A DNA stretch of 64,000 bases from Chitinophagaceae bacterium (GCA_004173235.1 SEAC01000023.1:1-64000); one strand, 5' to 3'. Shown: positions 1 through 8,678, numbered from the stretch's first letter. The notes: generated by a model not told the origin, from the sequence alone. A program made the numbers and translations.

Positions 1-79
1 TTGTCTTACCGTGGTCAACGTGACCAATGGTACCAACGTTAACGTGGGGTTTATCCCGCTTAAAGTTCTCTTTTGCCAT
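1..79 (-). CDS. tuf: Elongation factor Tu, 5' end only
   Basis: The first 26 codons of EF-Tu are present and the gene runs off the left edge. The reverse strand reads [20 protein letters not shown] followed by VDHGKT, the EF-Tu N-terminus with the start of the G1 P-loop of the GTPase domain. EF-Tu delivers aminoacyl-tRNA to the ribosome. The gene follows four tRNA genes on the same strand, a conserved tRNA-tuf arrangement in Bacteroidota, so it is probably co-transcribed with them from the promoter near 980-1009. No Shine-Dalgarno sequence is seen in the AT-rich leader. Confidence 0.95.
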   Translation of the reverse strand, partial: MAKENFKRDKPHVNVGTIGHVDHGKT

Positions 80-295
80 TGTATTTGTTTTTAGTTGTGG
101 ACTACAAATTTACATTTCCGAAAAAACCTTCGCTCTGTTAAGAGGAAGGATGCCTTGCTGGCGCCCGCAGCCCGAAAGCTGTTCCGCCCCTTGTTCATCA
201 ACCGGGTTGTAACACCCGGATCAGTTTGGTTGAACCGTTGATGGCCGATGCTTCGGGATAGTTCCCTAAGCCTCCTTCTCATCAAAAGTTCTTCG

Positions 296-367
<72 letters not shown>

Positions 368-503
368 TTGCTCTCATCGCCCAGGGGAGATGGAGAAAGT
401 TTTTCGATCGCCTGCACCGGAGCAGAGGCAACCAGACCTGCCCGGCAAGCCGGACCGATCGGACCGACCTCGCTATCCCGAAGCTTCGGAAAAGGCGGTC
501 TTG

Positions 504-576
504 AGCGGGAGACGAGGCTCGAACTCGCCACCTATAGCTTGGAAGGCTATCGCTCTACCAAATGAGCTACTCCCGC
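504..576 (-). tRNA. tRNA-Gly (anticodon TCC)
   Basis: The reverse strand folds as a cloverleaf with acceptor GCGGGAG/CTCCCGC, anticodon stem ATAGC/GCTAT around loop CTTCCAA (anticodon TCC, reading GGA/GGG), and T-loop TTCGAGC. CCA is not encoded. Part of the four-tRNA cluster before tuf. Confidence 0.95.
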
Positions 577-582
577 ATTTCT

Positions 583-616
583 AATGGGATAATGGGGTAA
601 TGGGGTGATGGGATAA
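583..616. repeat. Short tandem word repeat (TAATGGGG)
   Basis: The spacer between tRNA-Gly and tRNA-Tyr holds an imperfect tandem of TAATGGGG/TGATGGGA words. The same word recurs near 23334-23360. It belongs to the set of intergenic word repeats seen across this window. Confidence 0.6.
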
Positions 617-703
617 CCCACACACCAAAACCATTACCACACTATCAAAGAACACTACCGAATTGCCCCATCAGCACATGATGCCGTTAGTACATTCGGT
701 TTG

Positions 704-786
704 TGGGCAGGAGAGGATTCGAACCTCTGAAGTCGAAAGACAGCGGATTTACAGTCCGCCCCATTTGGCCGCTCTGGAACCTGCCC
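704..786 (-). tRNA. tRNA-Tyr (anticodon GTA)
   Basis: The reverse strand gives acceptor GGGCAGG/CCTGCCC, anticodon stem GCGGA/TCCGC around loop CTGTAAA (anticodon GTA), a long class II variable arm as expected for tRNA-Tyr, and T-loop TTCGAAT. Length 83 nt, discriminator A, CCA not encoded. Confidence 0.95.
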
Positions 787-797
787 GATTTACTAGG

Positions 798-870
798 AGC
801 CGCTTGTCGGAGTCGAACCAACGACCTGCTGATTACAAATCAGCTGCTCTACCAACTGAGCTAAAGCGGC
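798..870 (-). tRNA. tRNA-Thr (anticodon TGT)
   Basis: The reverse strand gives acceptor GCCGCTT/AAGCGGC, D-arm GCTC/GAGC, anticodon stem GCTGA/TCAGC around loop TTTGTAA (anticodon TGT), and T-loop TTCGACT. It is the first tRNA of the tRNA-Thr/Tyr/Gly/Thr-tuf unit. CCA is not encoded. Confidence 0.95.
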
Positions 871-979
871 ATTTTTTCGTTTCGATGCTGGCAACTATCC
901 CGAATGGCTTTTCAGCCATGAAGACGCGTTGACACTCAGCGAACTAGTTTTAAAGAACTCCCCTTTGTTTTCGGGATGG

Positions 980-1009
980 CAAAGGTAACGGAATTACCCA
1001 TTCTACAAA
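980..1009 (-). promoter_or_regulatory. Promoter of the tRNA-tuf unit
   Basis: On the minus strand TTTG (1009-1006) is followed after 18 nt by TACCTTTG (987-980). This fits the Bacteroidota primary sigma consensus TTTG-N(18-20)-TAnnTTTG. It leaves a leader of roughly 100 nt before tRNA-Thr(TGT). Confidence 0.75.
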
Positions 1010-1028
1010 AAAAAGCGAAAAAAAAGTT

Positions 1029-1155
1029 TACGCTTCGGCTCCGCTCAGCGTGACAACGAAGACATGGGTGCAAAAATGTTCCTTCGGCTGGTGCTCATTC
1101 GCACTTAGCGCTATCGCGCAAACGAATTGTCCTCCTGAGCGCAGCCGAAGGAAGG
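1029..1155. repeat. Inverted pair of CTTCGGCT-CGCTCAG repeats
   Basis: The gap between the tRNA cluster and hpf (about 330 bases) holds the tRNA promoter, the hpf terminator and this pair. A copy of CTTCGGCTCCGCTCAGCGTG near 1032 faces an inverted copy (CCTGAGCGCAGCCGAAGG) near 1133. The family recurs at 42373-42531, 52822-52940 and 59282-59304. No gene is seen here. Confidence 0.6.
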
Positions 1156-1157
1156 GC

Positions 1158-1184
1158 AAAAAAAGACCTCCCGGGGGAGGTCTC
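1158..1184 (-). terminator. Intrinsic terminator downstream of hpf
   Basis: On the minus strand an 8-bp stem (AGACCTCC/GGAGGTCT, 4-nt loop) is followed by a run of T. It sits about 15 bp past the hpf stop codon. Confidence 0.8.
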
Positions 1185-1198
1185 TGAAATCGGTTGGG

Positions 1199-1498
1199 TT
1201 AAGCAGCAAGCTTTTCTTTTTTGCGCTTTATCTGGTTCACCAGCGATTCGAACGCTTCATCAAAAGAAGCTTCGAACGACTTACTGGTAGCCTTCACGAA
1301 AAAGTCGGCTTTGGGAACGTGCACCCTTATTTCGGCGATCTTGTCTTTGATGTTATGGACGATGTTATCCAGTTTCAGAAAGACATCCACTTTGATGATA
1401 CGGTCGTGGAACTGGGGCAACTTGGCAATTTTGGATTCAACAAATTCGATCAATTTCCGATCTGCATCAAAGTGCACCGTTTGGATGTGAAGGTTCAT
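1199..1498 (-). CDS. hpf: Ribosome hibernation promoting factor (short form)
   Basis: A 99-residue protein of the HPF/YfiA (RaiA) family, which binds the 30S decoding region and inactivates ribosomes in stationary phase. Visible family features are the N-terminal MNLHIQTVHFDAD strand, the RVHVPKADFFV strand and the basic C-terminal helix ending in KRKKEKLAA. The frame is open upstream of this ATG, but family N-termini start at MNLHIQ, so I chose 1498. The length fits the short HPF form, without the dimerisation domain of long HPF. It lies downstream of xerC in the rpsU-xerC-hpf order and is closed by a terminator. Confidence 0.9.
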   Translation of the reverse strand: MNLHIQTVHFDADRKLIEFVESKIAKLPQFHDRIIKVDVFLKLDNIVHNIKDKIAEIRVHVPKADFFVKATSKSFEASFDEAFESLVNQIKRKKEKLAA

Positions 1499-1692
1499 AG
1501 AATCTATATTTAATCGATGAAACAAAAATGTAAAAGAACTGTGGCCTTCCGGAACGACCTACCGTGAAGTTAGGGCAAATGCCCCGGAACGGAAAGCTTT
1601 TTTGACTGAAAAAAATCAGCTCTTCGGGAAACATTTAACAGGCTCTCCGAGCCTTCATCGGGCCCGTATGGAACGACGCCACGGAACCCGCT

Positions 1693-2589
1693 TTACGCCT
1701 TGGGATGGAAGTTCTTATGCACGTTGCGGAGCTTCTCGATGCTGTTGTGCGTGTAGACCTGCGTGGCCGCAAGCGAGCTATGGCCCAGGAGTTCCTTGAC
1801 TGCATTGAGCTCGGCGCCAGCCCCGGTGAGATGCGTGGCGAAACTATGCCGCAGCACGTGCGGACTGCGCTTATCGATGGTCGTTACCAGCGTAAGGTAC
1901 TTGCGCACGAAGGTGTATACGGCGCGCGGCTGCAGGGGCTTGCCCTTCTCGCTCACCATCAGCACGCTGCGGTCGGCATCCGCAACCCCCTTCTTCTCTT
2001 CGAGGTAGGCGGCAATGCGCTCCAGCAAGGCGTCCGATACCGGAATGATGCGCTCCTTGTTGCCTTTGCCCAGCACCTTGAGGGAGTGGGAAGCGGCATT
2101 GACGGCGGCCTCGCGCAGGCCGGTGAGCTCGCTCAGGCGCATCCCGGTCTGGTAAAAAAGTTCCAGCGCCAGGCGCTCGGTGCGGCCGCGGAACGAATCG
2201 GGAAACTCCACGTAATCGAACAGCGTGTGGATGTCTTTTTCAGCAACGTATTGCGGCAGGCGCTTTTCGTTCTTCGGTGCCACCACTTTGGCCATAGGGC
2301 TGAGCGTGAGCACGCCGGTCTTGAGCGCGTATTTGAAAAATGAACGAAGGGTGGAGATCTTCCGGTTGAGGGTCTTGGCCGTAAGGCCGGCGTCTTTTAG
2401 CGAGGCAAGCCAGCTGCGCACGAACGTATGCGTGATTTCGGGGAGGGCGACGGATCCGAACTGGAGCTCGAGAAAGTCGAAAAAGCCCGTGAGGTCGTTT
2501 TGGTAAGAAAGAAGCGTATGCCGCGAATAGCGCTTCTCGAACTTGAGGTAGTCGAGGAACGGCTGAATTTGTGGGTAGGCTGCGGGCAT
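1693..2589 (-). CDS. Tyrosine recombinase, XerC/XerD type
   Basis: A 298-residue tyrosine recombinase. The N-terminal SAM-like core-binding domain (about residues 1-90) starts with FLDYLKFEKRYSRHTLLSY. The catalytic domain shows the expected residues: Arg in GMRLSEL, Lys in GKGNKERIIP, His-x-x-Arg in HVLRHSFATHL, His in LGHSSLAATQ, and the nucleophile Tyr in QVYTHNS. The enzyme probably resolves chromosome dimers at dif. I chose MPAAYPQIQ as the start because the upstream extension has no family similarity. Its place between rpsU and hpf is the usual one for a chromosomal Xer gene and argues against a mobile-element integrase. XerC and XerD cannot be told apart by eye. Confidence 0.9.
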   Translation of the reverse strand: MPAAYPQIQPFLDYLKFEKRYSRHTLLSYQNDLTGFFDFLELQFGSVALPEITHTFVRSWLASLKDAGLTAKTLNRKISTLRSFFKYALKTGVLTLSPMAKVVAPKNEKRLPQYVAEKDIHTLFDYVEFPDSFRGRTERLALELFYQTGMRLSELTGLREAAVNAASHSLKVLGKGNKERIIPVSDALLERIAAYLEEKKGVADADRSVLMVSEKGKPLQPRAVYTFVRKYLTLVTTIDKRSPHVLRHSFATHLTGAGAELNAVKELLGHSSLAATQVYTHNSIEKLRNVHKNFHPKA

Positions 2590-2653
2590 AAAAAAGAATA
2601 GCTGCAAGGTACAAAACCCTGCAGCTATAAAAATATCGGCTCCTGTAGAGGTA

Positions 2654-2851
2654 TTAAGCTTCGATCTTGCCGCTGGCAATCTGTTGCTTGTACACAGCCT
2701 TCAGCACCTGGCCACGACGGCGAACCGACGGCTTGGTGAAGGACTGGCGCTCCCGAAGCTGCAATAAGATCTTGGCCTTCTCGAACTTCTTCTTATACTT
2801 CTTAAGGGCCTTGTCGATGTTCTCGCAGTCTTTAGAATCGATGATTAACAT
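2654..2851 (-). CDS. rpsU: 30S ribosomal protein bS21
   Basis: A 65-residue protein with the bS21 pattern: an acidic start, KALKKYKKKFEKAKIL, then ERQSFTKPSVRRRGQVLKA and a basic tail. bS21 binds the 30S platform beside the 3' tail of 16S rRNA. It is one of few genes here with a strong Shine-Dalgarno sequence (2859-2867) and has its own promoter (2890-2922). In Flavobacterium the anti-SD is normally masked with the help of bS21 and rpsU keeps a strong SD as an autoregulatory device; the sequence here fits that model. Confidence 0.95.
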   Translation of the reverse strand: MLIIDSKDCENIDKALKKYKKKFEKAKILLQLRERQSFTKPSVRRRGQVLKAVYKQQIASGKIEA

Positions 2852-2858
2852 GCGTTAT

Positions 2859-2867
2859 ACCTCCTTT
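2859..2867 (-). promoter_or_regulatory. Extended Shine-Dalgarno site of rpsU
   Basis: AAAGGAGGT lies 7 nt before the rpsU ATG and is fully complementary to the canonical 16S rRNA 3' end. Most other genes in the window have nothing comparable. It fixes the rpsU start. Confidence 0.85.
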
Positions 2868-2889
2868 AGTGTTTTTAAATTTCGGAGAG

Positions 2890-2922
2890 CAAAGATAGCG
2901 GCTTTTGGTCCGAACGGCCAAA
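2890..2922 (-). promoter_or_regulatory. rpsU promoter
   Basis: On the minus strand TTTG (2922-2919), a spacer of 21 nt and TATCTTTG (2897-2890) match the Bacteroidota promoter pattern. The spacer carries an inverted repeat TTTTGG...CCAAAA that might be an operator or chance. Confidence 0.65.
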
Positions 2923-2951
2923 ACAAATTGCAAAAACACGAAGTTTGCGCC

Positions 2952-3551
2952 ATGTTTACCGGCATTATCGAAGCTTTTGGCACCGTGCGCGAAGTGGCCC
3001 AGCAGGGACAAAACAAGACCTTCTGGCTCCGCTCCGACCTGGCCGACCAGCTGAAAGTGGATCAAAGCCTCTCCCACAACGGCGTGTGCCTGACGGTGGA
3101 AGAAGTGCAAGACGAGCACTATCGAGTAACGGCCGTGCAGGAAACCCTCGAAAAGACCAACCTCCACGAATGGGGCCCCGGCACGCTCGTCAACCTGGAA
3201 CGCTCCCTCCTCCCCTCCAGCCGCCTCGACGGCCATTTTGTGCAGGGGCACGTGGACAGCACGGGCATCTGCGAGCACATCGACGACCAGAAAGGATCCT
3301 GGGAGATGCGCTTCCGGTTTCCGAAAGCCTTTGCACCGCTGGTGATCGAGAAAGGATCCATTGCGCTGAACGGGGTCAGCCTTACCGTGTTCAACGTGCG
3401 GCGCAAGCATTTCTCGGTGGCGGTGATCCCTTACACCTACACGAACACCAACCTGCACACGCTGCACGAAGGCACGCTCGTCAACCTCGAGTTCGACCTG
3501 CTGGGCAAGTACCTGCAACGCCGCGCCTCGCTGAAAAGCGGTCGCCGATGA
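2952..3551 (+). CDS. ribE: Riboflavin synthase, alpha chain
   Basis: A 199-residue enzyme that dismutates two 6,7-dimethyl-8-ribityllumazines into riboflavin in the cytosol. It starts with the hallmark MFTGIIEAFGTV and has two lumazine-binding repeats, each with an NGV-LTV motif (HNGVCLTV and LNGVSLTV). The frame is open upstream but homology begins at MFTGIIE. A TTTG box lies only 4 nt before the ATG (GTTTGCGCC-ATG), so the mRNA may be leaderless. No FMN riboswitch is seen in the short gap to rpsU. Its stop overlaps the start of the next gene (ATGA). Confidence 0.95.
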   Translation: MFTGIIEAFGTVREVAQQGQNKTFWLRSDLADQLKVDQSLSHNGVCLTVEEVQDEHYRVTAVQETLEKTNLHEWGPGTLVNLERSLLPSSRLDGHFVQGHVDSTGICEHIDDQKGSWEMRFRFPKAFAPLVIEKGSIALNGVSLTVFNVRRKHFSVAVIPYTYTNTNLHTLHEGTLVNLEFDLLGKYLQRRASLKSGRR

Positions 3552-4687
3552 GCCCGCAGCGGCGCGATGCGCTCCTGCTCTCCGTTCTCTTTGCGGCGGC
3601 CCACGTGGTGCTGTACCGCGCAAGCGGCATCGTGTCGGCACTGGAAGCGGAAAAATATGTGCGGCAGGCCGAGCTGGTGCTCAACGGAACCTTCCCGGGC
3701 TCGCCGAAGTATTACTACTACCTGCCCATCATCTACCTCATCGCTTTTGCAAAGAAGTTCGCGCTGGGCTACACCTTCGTAGTTGCGGTGCAAACGGCGC
3801 TGTCGCTTGCTTCGCTCCTGTTTTTCTACAACGGCACCGTGCGCTTATTTGGCAGGCGGGCCGCACTCATCGCGGGGATGCTGCTTTGCGTCTTCCTCCC
3901 CTACTTCTCGTGGGACTTCTACCTCTACTCCGAATCTATTTTCTTCAGCGGCGCGATGCTCCTTTACTACTGCATTGCCCGCCTCCACACGTTGCACGCG
4001 CGGCAGGTGCTTCCGCTTTTCATCCTGATCGCCGCACTGATGTTCACCAGGCCATTTGGAGTATTGTTCATCCCGCCGGTATTTGTATTTCTACTGTTCG
4101 CCCGCTACCGCAGCCGCTCCGATCGCTTTGTAGCCTGGGGACTGTCGTTGGCGTTTGCAGGCCTGATGCTGCTCGTGATCAACCGGATCTTTCACGGCGG
4201 CGAAGACATGGATGCGATGAAGCCGTTCGTGGAAGAGCACGTTGTTTGTTTTGTGCCGCAACAACCCACCGGAGCGAAGCTCGATCTGAAATACTACGAC
4301 AACGGGCTGAAGGATATCGGCTACTACATCGTACACAACCCAGGGCATTTTGCCCGGTTGATGGGGCAGCGGCTCTGGTCCTTCTTCAGCCTCACGAGGC
4401 CCTGGTATTCGCGCGCGCACAACGCCGCCATTGCGGCCTTTCTCATCCCGGTCTACTTCCTTTTTTTTGTTGGATGGGTGCAAGCGGCGAAGCGCTGGAA
4501 GAAGGCCTATACGTACCTCGTTGCCCTCATCGTCCTCTACCCGCTCGCAGTCACGTTTCAATGCGACGACTGGCATGGACGCTTCACGATGCCGGTGCTC
4601 GTTCCGGTTCTGGCCCTTGCGTCGTTCGGGGCGGTGGAATCGCTTCGGAAGCTTCGGCGATCGCCTGCTTCGGATCTACCCGCTTAA
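3548..4687 (+). CDS. Multi-pass membrane protein, probable GT-C fold glycosyltransferase
   Basis: A 379-residue hydrophobic protein with about ten membrane segments. Near the N-terminus an acidic, Tyr-containing stretch (SALEAEKYVRQAELVL, about residues 28-43) precedes YYYYLPIIYLIAF, resembling the first periplasmic loop of GT39/ArnT-like lipid-linked sugar transferases. Donor and acceptor cannot be told. Its start overlaps the ribE stop by 4 bp. At the 3' end it overlaps the opposing acyltransferase by 104 bp. Confidence 0.7.
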   Translation: MSPQRRDALLLSVLFAAAHVVLYRASGIVSALEAEKYVRQAELVLNGTFPGSPKYYYYLPIIYLIAFAKKFALGYTFVVAVQTALSLASLLFFYNGTVRLFGRRAALIAGMLLCVFLPYFSWDFYLYSESIFFSGAMLLYYCIARLHTLHARQVLPLFILIAALMFTRPFGVLFIPPVFVFLLFARYRSRSDRFVAWGLSLAFAGLMLLVINRIFHGGEDMDAMKPFVEEHVVCFVPQQPTGAKLDLKYYDNGLKDIGYYIVHNPGHFARLMGQRLWSFFSLTRPWYSRAHNAAIAAFLIPVYFLFFVGWVQAAKRWKKAYTYLVALIVLYPLAVTFQCDDWHGRFTMPVLVPVLALASFGAVESLRKLRRSPASDLPA

Positions 4688-5819
4688 AACGGTCTTTCAA
4701 CTTCAGGAATGGCTGTTCGACCACTGCGTACGAGATTGTACCAAGCGCGGTTGCATAGGCAACTGCCAAAGGAACCAACACCACAAACCGCGCAGCACCC
4801 TGCAGCGGAAGAACTTCCATTGTGCGCACCGCCAGCACCACCGCAATGATGTGAAAAAGGTAGATGCCGTATGACCGGTGCCCCAGGTAAACCAGCCAGC
4901 GGCTATTGAAGCGGAGCAGGCTTTGCGCAGGAAAAGACGCTACCAGCATCACCGCGCCAACGAGCAGCGCAAGGACTTCCATGTGGAAGAAAGGAATATC
5001 GATACGCAGTGCAACCACCGCTGCCAACAGGGCAATTACGAGCAATTGCACCCAACGCAACCGGAACACGTTGACCCAGCTGCTCCCGTAGAAATACGAG
5101 TAGCCCAAAAAGGAGCCGATGGCAAAAGTGGAAAGGCGGCTGTACTGCAGGTAGGTAACGGCCTTCAGCGCATACGATGCGGCGGAGCCCGAATGTTGCA
5201 GCGATGAATTCCAGGCAAAAGCCCAGTAGTGGATAATGCCGAGCAGAGGGATGCTGAGCGCAAACAGTGCGAAGATGAATAACCTTCCACGCCGGAACAG
5301 CAGGAAGATCATTCCCCACAAAAAGTAGAACTGCTCCTCGATGCCGATGGTATAGGTGTGATGGAGGTACGGCACCATCGCGTGGTAAAACGGAACGATG
5401 TGTGGCAGGAATGCGAAATAAAGTCCGTAGCAGCGGGCCGTGTCGGCCGCAGCGAAAGCTGGCGATACGTTGGGTATCCAGAAGAAAGCCGTGCGGTTGA
5501 CAAAGCCCCAAACCACCAGCAGCAAAACAAAATAAGCGGGCCAGATGCGCAGCACGCGACGCAGGAAAAAGTTGCGTAGGGAAAGCCTTCCCAGCTTCTG
5601 CTCTTCGGCCAGCAGCAGGAACGTGATGAGGAAGGCACTGGCCACGAAGAAGAACTGCAGAGCGCAGTTGCCCAGGGCCTGCAGGTAGGAGTAACCTTCG
5701 TGGCATTGACCAAAATCGCAGTCGGTCATAAACAGGTGCGCCACCAGGATCACGAGGATGCACAGGTAGCGCAGGCCGTAAAGACCGTCGAAGTCGCGTT
5801 GCGTGGAAAGTGGGGTCAT
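4584..5819 (-). CDS. Acyltransferase family 3 membrane protein (OafA-like)
   Basis: A 411-residue integral membrane protein of the acyltransferase-3 family, which O-acylates sugars of surface glycans. The start RDFDGLYGLRYLCILVILVAHLF contains the Arg and the His typical of membrane helix 1, and GYSYLQALGNCALQFFFVASAFLI gives helix 2. The family usually ends just after the motif seen here as EQPFLKLKDRF. The extra tail of about 33 residues is encoded in the 104 bp overlapping the neighbouring glycosyltransferase and looks like read-through after loss of an earlier stop. It lies 26 bp downstream of hscA on the same strand. Confidence 0.88.
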   Translation of the reverse strand: MTPLSTQRDFDGLYGLRYLCILVILVAHLFMTDCDFGQCHEGYSYLQALGNCALQFFFVASAFLITFLLLAEEQKLGRLSLRNFFLRRVLRIWPAYFVLLLVVWGFVNRTAFFWIPNVSPAFAAADTARCYGLYFAFLPHIVPFYHAMVPYLHHTYTIGIEEQFYFLWGMIFLLFRRGRLFIFALFALSIPLLGIIHYWAFAWNSSLQHSGSAASYALKAVTYLQYSRLSTFAIGSFLGYSYFYGSSWVNVFRLRWVQLLVIALLAAVVALRIDIPFFHMEVLALLVGAVMLVASFPAQSLLRFNSRWLVYLGHRSYGIYLFHIIAVVLAVRTMEVLPLQGAARFVVLVPLAVAYATALGTISYAVVEQPFLKLKDRFKRVDPKQAIAEASEAIPPPRTTQGPEPERAPAS

Positions 5820-5845
5820 GGTGCCCGATGAAGATACCGGTTTTG

Positions 5846-7702
5846 TCAGATCTTCTTTCCCTTCATCGCGGCGCTGATGGCATTGTCCATCAGGCGTTCC
5901 GCATAAGGCCGCGAGATGTTGTTCAACCCTTCTATGGCTGCATGGATGGCGTCTTTGTCGGTGCCGGCAAGTTGTTGATGGAGTGTGGTAATGGCCCCGC
6001 GGGTGGCCTCCAGTTCATCAGCAGTAACAAAGCCTTCGTTCTTGCGGAGGAATGCTTCGGTAGTGTCGATCAACTGGCGTGCTTCGGTCTGCGCTTCCAC
6101 CAGCGCACGGGTTTGCATATCGCTGCGCGCATTTTGCAGCGAGTCGAGCAGCATCGCTTCCACCTCGGTGTCGGTAAGACCGTATTGCGGGCGCACTTCC
6201 ACCGATTGTTCGGCGCCCGAACGCAGCTCGCGTGCCGTTACCAGCAAAATCCCGTCGGCGTTGATGAGAAAAGACACTTCCACTTTCGGCAGGCCCGCCG
6301 GCATTGCGGGAATGCCCGTGAGGTTGAATTCCGCGAGCTTCCGGTTGTCGTGCACGAGGTCGCGCTCGCCCTGGTACACGGAGATGCGCATACCGCTCTG
6401 GCCGTCTTTCTGCGTGGTGTATTGACGTCCGGCTTTCGTAGGAATTTTCGCGTTGCGCGGAATGAGTACGTCCATAAGCCCACCCATCGTTTCAATGCCC
6501 AGCGAAAGTGGAGTGACGTCGAGCAGCAACACGTCCTTGTTCTTACCGGCAAGGATGTCGGCCTGGATGGCGGCACCCAGCGCCACCACTTCGTCGGGGT
6601 CAACGTCGTCGTGCACGGCGCGGTTGAAGAAGGAGGCCACCGATTGTTTCACTAAAGGAACGCGCGTGGAGCCCCCAACGAGCACCACTTCCTGTATGTC
6701 GGCAATGGTCAGTTCGGCATCGGCGAGCGCCTTGCCGCACGAAAGGATCGTACGGTCTACCAGTGGCTGCACTAGCGCCTCGAAGGTGCGGCGGTCGAGG
6801 GTCAGTGTTTTGCCCGCGAGATCAATGGAGAAATGATCCGTCGTTCCGAGATGCTTCTTGGCTTCCTCCGCCGCCAGGCGCAGCTGCTGTGCCATCGACT
6901 TGTCGGCGGCCAGCTGCGCATCGCTGATGCCTGCTTTGTCCATCCAATGGCGCAGGATGGCGCGGTCGAAGTCGTCGCCGCCGAGGTAGGTATCTCCGTT
7001 GGTGGAAAGCACCTCGAAGACACCGCCCGAAATGCGGAGGATCGATATGTCGAACGTGCCTCCGCCGAGGTCGTACACGGCTACTATTTTTTCTTCCTCG
7101 CGACTGATGCCGATGCCGTAGGCCAGCGATGCCGCCGTGGGTTCGTTCACGATGCGCAGCACGTCGAGGCCGGCGAGGCGGCCCGCGTCGCGCGTGGCCT
7201 GGCGCTGAGCGTCGTTGAAGTAGGCCGGCACGGTGATCACGGCCTTGTTGACCGGCGTTTTCAGGATGTGCTCGGCCCGCTCCTTGAGCGCCTTTAGTAT
7301 GAAAGAAGAAAGCTCGATGGGTGTATAGAATTTGCCGCCTGCTTCCACCTTCACCAGGTTATCGCTGCCGTCGTCGATGACATTGTAGGTGATGTAGGGC
7401 GTTGCTTCCGACACGTCGGCAAACGATTTGCCCATCAGCCGCTTTACCGAAAAGATGGTGTTGTGCGGCTCGGTCACGAGGTAATCGCGCGCATCGTTGC
7501 CGACAGAAACGTTTCCACCAGCCGCAAAATGCACGATGGACGGCACCAGGCGGGAGTTGTCGAATTCGCGGAGCACGGTTGGCTTGCCCGTATCCGGATG
7601 AATGATCGCGATCAGGCTGTTGGTGGTGCCCAGGTCAATGCCAACGATGATCTCTTCCTGCTGCAGGGTACCGGTTGTAAGGTTGATGCTGATCTTCGCC
7701 AT
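5846..7702 (-). CDS. hscA: Fe-S cluster assembly chaperone HscA (Hsp70 family)
   Basis: A 618-residue Hsp70 protein. The N-terminal extension before GIDLGTTN (residues 21-28), the [23 protein letters not shown] block and the short C-terminal lid are those of HscA rather than DnaK. HscA with HscB releases Fe-S clusters from the scaffold IscU. The nucleotide-binding domain covers about residues 20-390, with [10 protein letters not shown] and [13 protein letters not shown]. The linker [14 protein letters not shown] leads to the substrate-binding domain. hscB and iscU are not in the window, so the gene is detached from an isc cluster here. Confidence 0.92.
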   Translation of the reverse strand: MAKISINLTTGTLQQEEIIVGIDLGTTNSLIAIIHPDTGKPTVLREFDNSRLVPSIVHFAAGGNVSVGNDARDYLVTEPHNTIFSVKRLMGKSFADVSEATPYITYNVIDDGSDNLVKVEAGGKFYTPIELSSFILKALKERAEHILKTPVNKAVITVPAYFNDAQRQATRDAGRLAGLDVLRIVNEPTAASLAYGIGISREEEKIVAVYDLGGGTFDISILRISGGVFEVLSTNGDTYLGGDDFDRAILRHWMDKAGISDAQLAADKSMAQQLRLAAEEAKKHLGTTDHFSIDLAGKTLTLDRRTFEALVQPLVDRTILSCGKALADAELTIADIQEVVLVGGSTRVPLVKQSVASFFNRAVHDDVDPDEVVALGAAIQADILAGKNKDVLLLDVTPLSLGIETMGGLMDVLIPRNAKIPTKAGRQYTTQKDGQSGMRISVYQGERDLVHDNRKLAEFNLTGIPAMPAGLPKVEVSFLINADGILLVTARELRSGAEQSVEVRPQYGLTDTEVEAMLLDSLQNARSDMQTRALVEAQTEARQLIDTTEAFLRKNEGFVTADELEATRGAITTLHQQLAGTDKDAIHAAIEGLNNISRPYAERLMDNAISAAMKGKKI

Positions 7703-7716
7703 GAAGGAGGGGGAAG

Positions 7717-7842
7717 TTTATTGGTTTATTGGTTCATTGGTTTATTGGTACTCTGGACGTACCACCCGGTTCGCTATATTACCGAACCCTTACTCATCAC
7801 TCATCACTCATTATTCATTACTCATTACTCATTACCATTACT
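7717..7842. repeat. Word repeats TTTATTGG and TCATTAC
   Basis: The hscA upstream gap holds TTTATTGG/TTCATTGG tandems (7717-7749) and TCATCAC/TCATTAC tandems (about 7792-7842). The second array overlaps the 3' end of the methyltransferase gene and encodes its last residues and stop codon. Confidence 0.7.
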
Positions 7843-8642
7843 GATTTCTTTCGAACGATCCAGGTATCCTGCTCCGGACCCCAGGCGTGCTGCTTGCCGG
7901 CTGCAAAGTTGAGCAGCTGCCAGTTGCGGGAAAAAAGTCTTTCCATAAAGGCGCGTGGCTGGAAAGAGCTGTACGAGCGATGCCCCTCCTGCTCCACCGG
8001 GTGTTCGATGCACTCGCCGCGGCGGAAGCGAAGCTTTTCCCCGGCCGTGAGCTTCTCTTCAAACGCGGCGCCATGCGTGGTGAGCAGCAGCAAACCTCCC
8101 GGCTTCAGCACACGGTATAATTCCGTCATCCACGCTACCTGCGCTTCTTCCGACAGGTGTGTCAGCACCGACAAGGCATAAGCTGCATCGAACGTATCTC
8201 TTCCAAAATCGAGCGGCGGCTGCACGCCATTGCTGCGAAAGTCGATGCCCGCGATGTGGGCGCGGCACCATTCGATGGTGGCTTCATTATAATCCGAGCC
8301 TGCAAGCCGTGCACCCGGAAGCAGCTGCGGCAGGTGGCGAATGACCCGTGCGGGCCCGCAACCCCAATCAAGCACGGTTGCAGTTGCCAACGAACCGTAG
8401 GGCTCCAGTTGCGCACAAATCCATTGAGCAGTGGCCTGCCCGTCGGTGTAGTACAACTGCTGGTCGAGGCGATACGACTCGTAAAGCATGTAATCGGGCG
8501 GAAGCGTGAGGCCGGGGTGCGTGGTCCGAAAACGGCGGTTGCGGCCGCTGTTGCACAGCCGGTTGAAACCGTACCAGGCACGGTCGGCCAGTGCCGCCAG
8601 GCCGAGCGCCCGCATGCAACGCAAAAGAATCGATTTCAGCAT
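7818..8642 (-). CDS. Class I SAM-dependent methyltransferase
   Basis: A 274-residue protein with a Rossmann-type methyltransferase domain. Motif I is VLDWGCGPAR (about residues 88-97), followed by an acidic strand end in GSDYNEATIEWC, DTFDAAYALSVLTHL as motif II/III, and LKPGGLLLLTTHG. The substrate is unknown; the N-terminal basic region is not diagnostic. The last eight codons (SVMVMSNE) and the stop are built from the TCATTAC word repeat, so the native C-terminus was probably altered by repeat growth. It sits alone between porU and hscA on the same strand. Confidence 0.85.
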   Translation of the reverse strand: MLKSILLRCMRALGLAALADRAWYGFNRLCNSGRNRRFRTTHPGLTLPPDYMLYESYRLDQQLYYTDGQATAQWICAQLEPYGSLATATVLDWGCGPARVIRHLPQLLPGARLAGSDYNEATIEWCRAHIAGIDFRSNGVQPPLDFGRDTFDAAYALSVLTHLSEEAQVAWMTELYRVLKPGGLLLLTTHGAAFEEKLTAGEKLRFRRGECIEHPVEQEGHRSYSSFQPRAFMERLFSRNWQLLNFAAGKQHAWGPEQDTWIVRKKSVMVMSNE

Positions 8643-8678
8643 AACCCGCGCAAAAGTGCCGATTAATCAGCAGAAAGA

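Noticed and set aside
1693..2589. Tyrosine recombinase as integrase of a mobile island
   Set aside because: It sits in the conserved rpsU-xerC-hpf order and looks like the housekeeping Xer enzyme; no attachment repeats were seen around it.
2868..2951. FMN riboswitch before ribE
   Set aside because: The gap is only about 100 bp, holds the rpsU promoter on the other strand, and no conserved FMN aptamer blocks are visible.
5846..7702. DnaK
   Set aside because: The N-terminal extension before GIDLGTTN and the domain sequences match HscA rather than DnaK.
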